DNA of 64,000 bases, from assembly GCF_029023865.1 (NCBI RefSeq), contig NZ_CP118969.1, positions 2,356,001 to 2,420,000 of the forward strand, read 5' to 3'. The stretch's first letter is position 1. Each line of letters starts with the position of its first letter. This document shows, piece by piece, positions 63,028 through 64,000 of the stretch. The notes beneath the pieces were generated by a model. The model worked only from the letters and a program-made list of their open reading frames with translations, did no database searches and was not told where the DNA came from. The stretch is from Lactococcus lactis (GTDB lineage Bacteria; Bacillota; Bacilli; Lactobacillales; Streptococcaceae). The position numbers were made by a program, and so were the translations under genes.

Positions 63028-63528
63028 TTAGAATGGAAGGTCATCATCCGAAATTTCCATCGGTGAGCTACCAAACGGATCAGCATCACGACCGAAATTC
63101 GGTGTTGCATTATTGTTATTCGTTTGTGGACGTGGAGTATTATTTGTAGATTGGCTAGGTGCAGAATATGAACCAGCAGAAGTTCCGCCTCCCATACCTT
63201 CACGAGCAGATCTACTTTCCAACATTTGGAAACTGTCAGCCACAACCTCAGTCACATAAACGCGTTGACCTTGTTGATTTTCATAGTTACGTGTTTGAAT
63301 TCGACCAGTTACCCCAATCAAAGCTCCTTTTTTAGCCCAATTCGCCAAATTCTCAGCTTGTTGGCGCCAAATAACGCAGTTAATGAAATCAGCCTCACGT
63401 TCGCCATTCGCATTTTTAAATTGACGGTTTACAGCCAATGAAAATGTTGCGACAGCTTGATTTTGAGGGGTGTATCGAAGTTCAGGATCGCGAGTAATGC
63501 GTCCTACTAATACAACATTGTTAATCAT
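63028..63528 (-). CDS. ssb: Single-stranded DNA-binding protein
   Basis: The 166-residue protein has an N-terminal OB fold (1-105; [69 protein letters not shown] split over two strands), a flexible Gly/Ser/Asn-rich linker and the acidic tip DDDLPF that recruits replication and repair proteins. Its place between rpsF and rpsR marks it as the essential housekeeping SSB. AAGGAGAAG precedes the ATG. Confidence 0.96.
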
Positions 63529-63557
63529 GATGAACTTCTCCTTAGAAATGAAAGCTC

Positions 63558-63851
63558 TTAAGCTTCAACTTTAACGATCATATGACGAAGAATGTCAAGG
63601 TTGATCTTAGCAAGACGGTCAAATTCGCTCAAAGCTTCTGAAGTTGTTTCAGCTTCAAAAGTTGCGATGTGGTAGATACCTTCGCGGAAATCATTGATTT
63701 CGTAAGCAAGTTTACGTTTTTCCCAGTCTTTAGACTCAAGATTTGCAGCACCGTTGTCAGTCAAGATTCCATCGAAACGTTCAACGAGGGCAGCTTTTGC
63801 TTCTTCATCAATGTTTGGGCGAATAATATAAAGAATTTCGTATTTAGTCAT
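63558..63851 (-). CDS. rpsF: 30S ribosomal protein S6
   Basis: The start at 63851 ([19 protein letters not shown]) has AAAGGAGGAAAAA upstream; the open frame before it is leader. The 97-residue product contains [21 protein letters not shown] and ends [11 protein letters not shown], the bS6 pattern. It binds S18 and 16S rRNA. It is the first gene of the operon. Confidence 0.97.
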
Positions 63852-63877
63852 TGATTTTTCCTCCTTTTGGACTAATG

Positions 63878-63954
63878 ACGCAGGTTGAGTCCTGCGTAAG
63901 TTGTGAGTTTTTCCCACAGAGTTATATTCTATCACTTTTTTCTATTTTTAGCAA
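63878..63954 (-). promoter_or_regulatory. rpsF promoter and S6:S18-type leader hairpin
   Basis: TTGCTA (63949-63954), 17 bases, TAGAAT (63926-63931). The leader hairpin ACGCAGG/CCTGCGT (63878-63897) sits where the S6:S18 autoregulatory RNA motif is expected; binding of that complex is inferred. Confidence 0.65.
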
Positions 63955-64000
63955 GAATACATTTAAACTTTCCCTCAGCAAAGAGAACTATTTTAAAATA

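Noticed and set aside
63028-63528. Competence-specific ssbB
   Set aside because: Its place between rpsF and rpsR and its full length with acidic tip fit the essential housekeeping SSB; no ComX box was seen.

Overview
The window is low-GC Gram-positive chromosome and reads as Lactococcus lactis, most like the cremoris/MG1363 type. This rests on a lactococcal-type ComX next to an rRNA operon, a fused AdhE, streptococcal-style glycolipid glycosyltransferases, an EzrA/EF-Ts/S2 block and AT-rich extended -10 promoters. The organism name is inference from gene content; no database was searched.

Layout. 1-12.4 kb: an AlkD-like fragment, rlmH, a DnaA-box-rich gap, htrA, two glycolipid glycosyltransferases with a YkuJ-like gene, a lipoprotein, trmN6, a structured RNA that is probably 6S RNA, polA, and a HAD phosphatase/LacI pair behind a LacI-type operator. 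12.4-17.8 kb: an rRNA operon (16S, tRNA-Ala, 23S, 5S) on the minus strand. 17.8-26.8 kb: comX, ezrA, tsf, rpsB, a 6-phosphogluconolactonase and adhE with two Rex-like sites. 26.8-30.8 kb: a streptide-type RiPP island consisting of an Rgg regulator, a transporter, a radical-SAM/SPASM maturase and a 37-residue precursor ending AKGDGWAASK. The precursor was found only by reading the sequence. 30.8-50.5 kb: housekeeping genes (sepM-like protease, coaD, rsmD, two tandem MFS pumps, pgi, valS with a T-box, a FusB-type gene with a leader peptide, a GNAT/MmcQ/DUF1912 operon, an RlmD-type methylase, an LPXTG lectin, recX). 50.5-55.9 kb: a second rRNA operon, nearly base-for-base identical to the first (one difference seen). 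55.9-61.2 kb: a gluconate locus (gntP, gntK broken by an in-frame TGA, gnd, divergent RpiR regulator). 61.2-64 kb: a DUF960 gene, a phosphoesterase and the rpsF-ssb-rpsR operon.

How the parts work together. The str island is a self-contained quorum-regulated peptide system. A near-identical 18-base inverted repeat lies at the rgg promoter, at the strA promoter and at the far boundary. The strC and sepM ends share homologous terminator sequence, which suggests how the island was inserted. The gluconate genes would feed the pentose phosphate route with pgi and the lactonase, but the kinase reading frame is interrupted.

Window-wide signals. The 10-mer TTACTGACAG/CTGTCAGTAA occurs 28 times exactly where chance predicts about 0.1. 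It forms many terminators as inverted pairs but also lies inside genes, as uptake sequences do in other bacteria, and the window also encodes the competence sigma factor. Several genes (trmN6, rsmD, ykgJ-like, recX) have a -10 box 6-7 bases before the ATG and no ribosome binding site, so they are probably leaderless.
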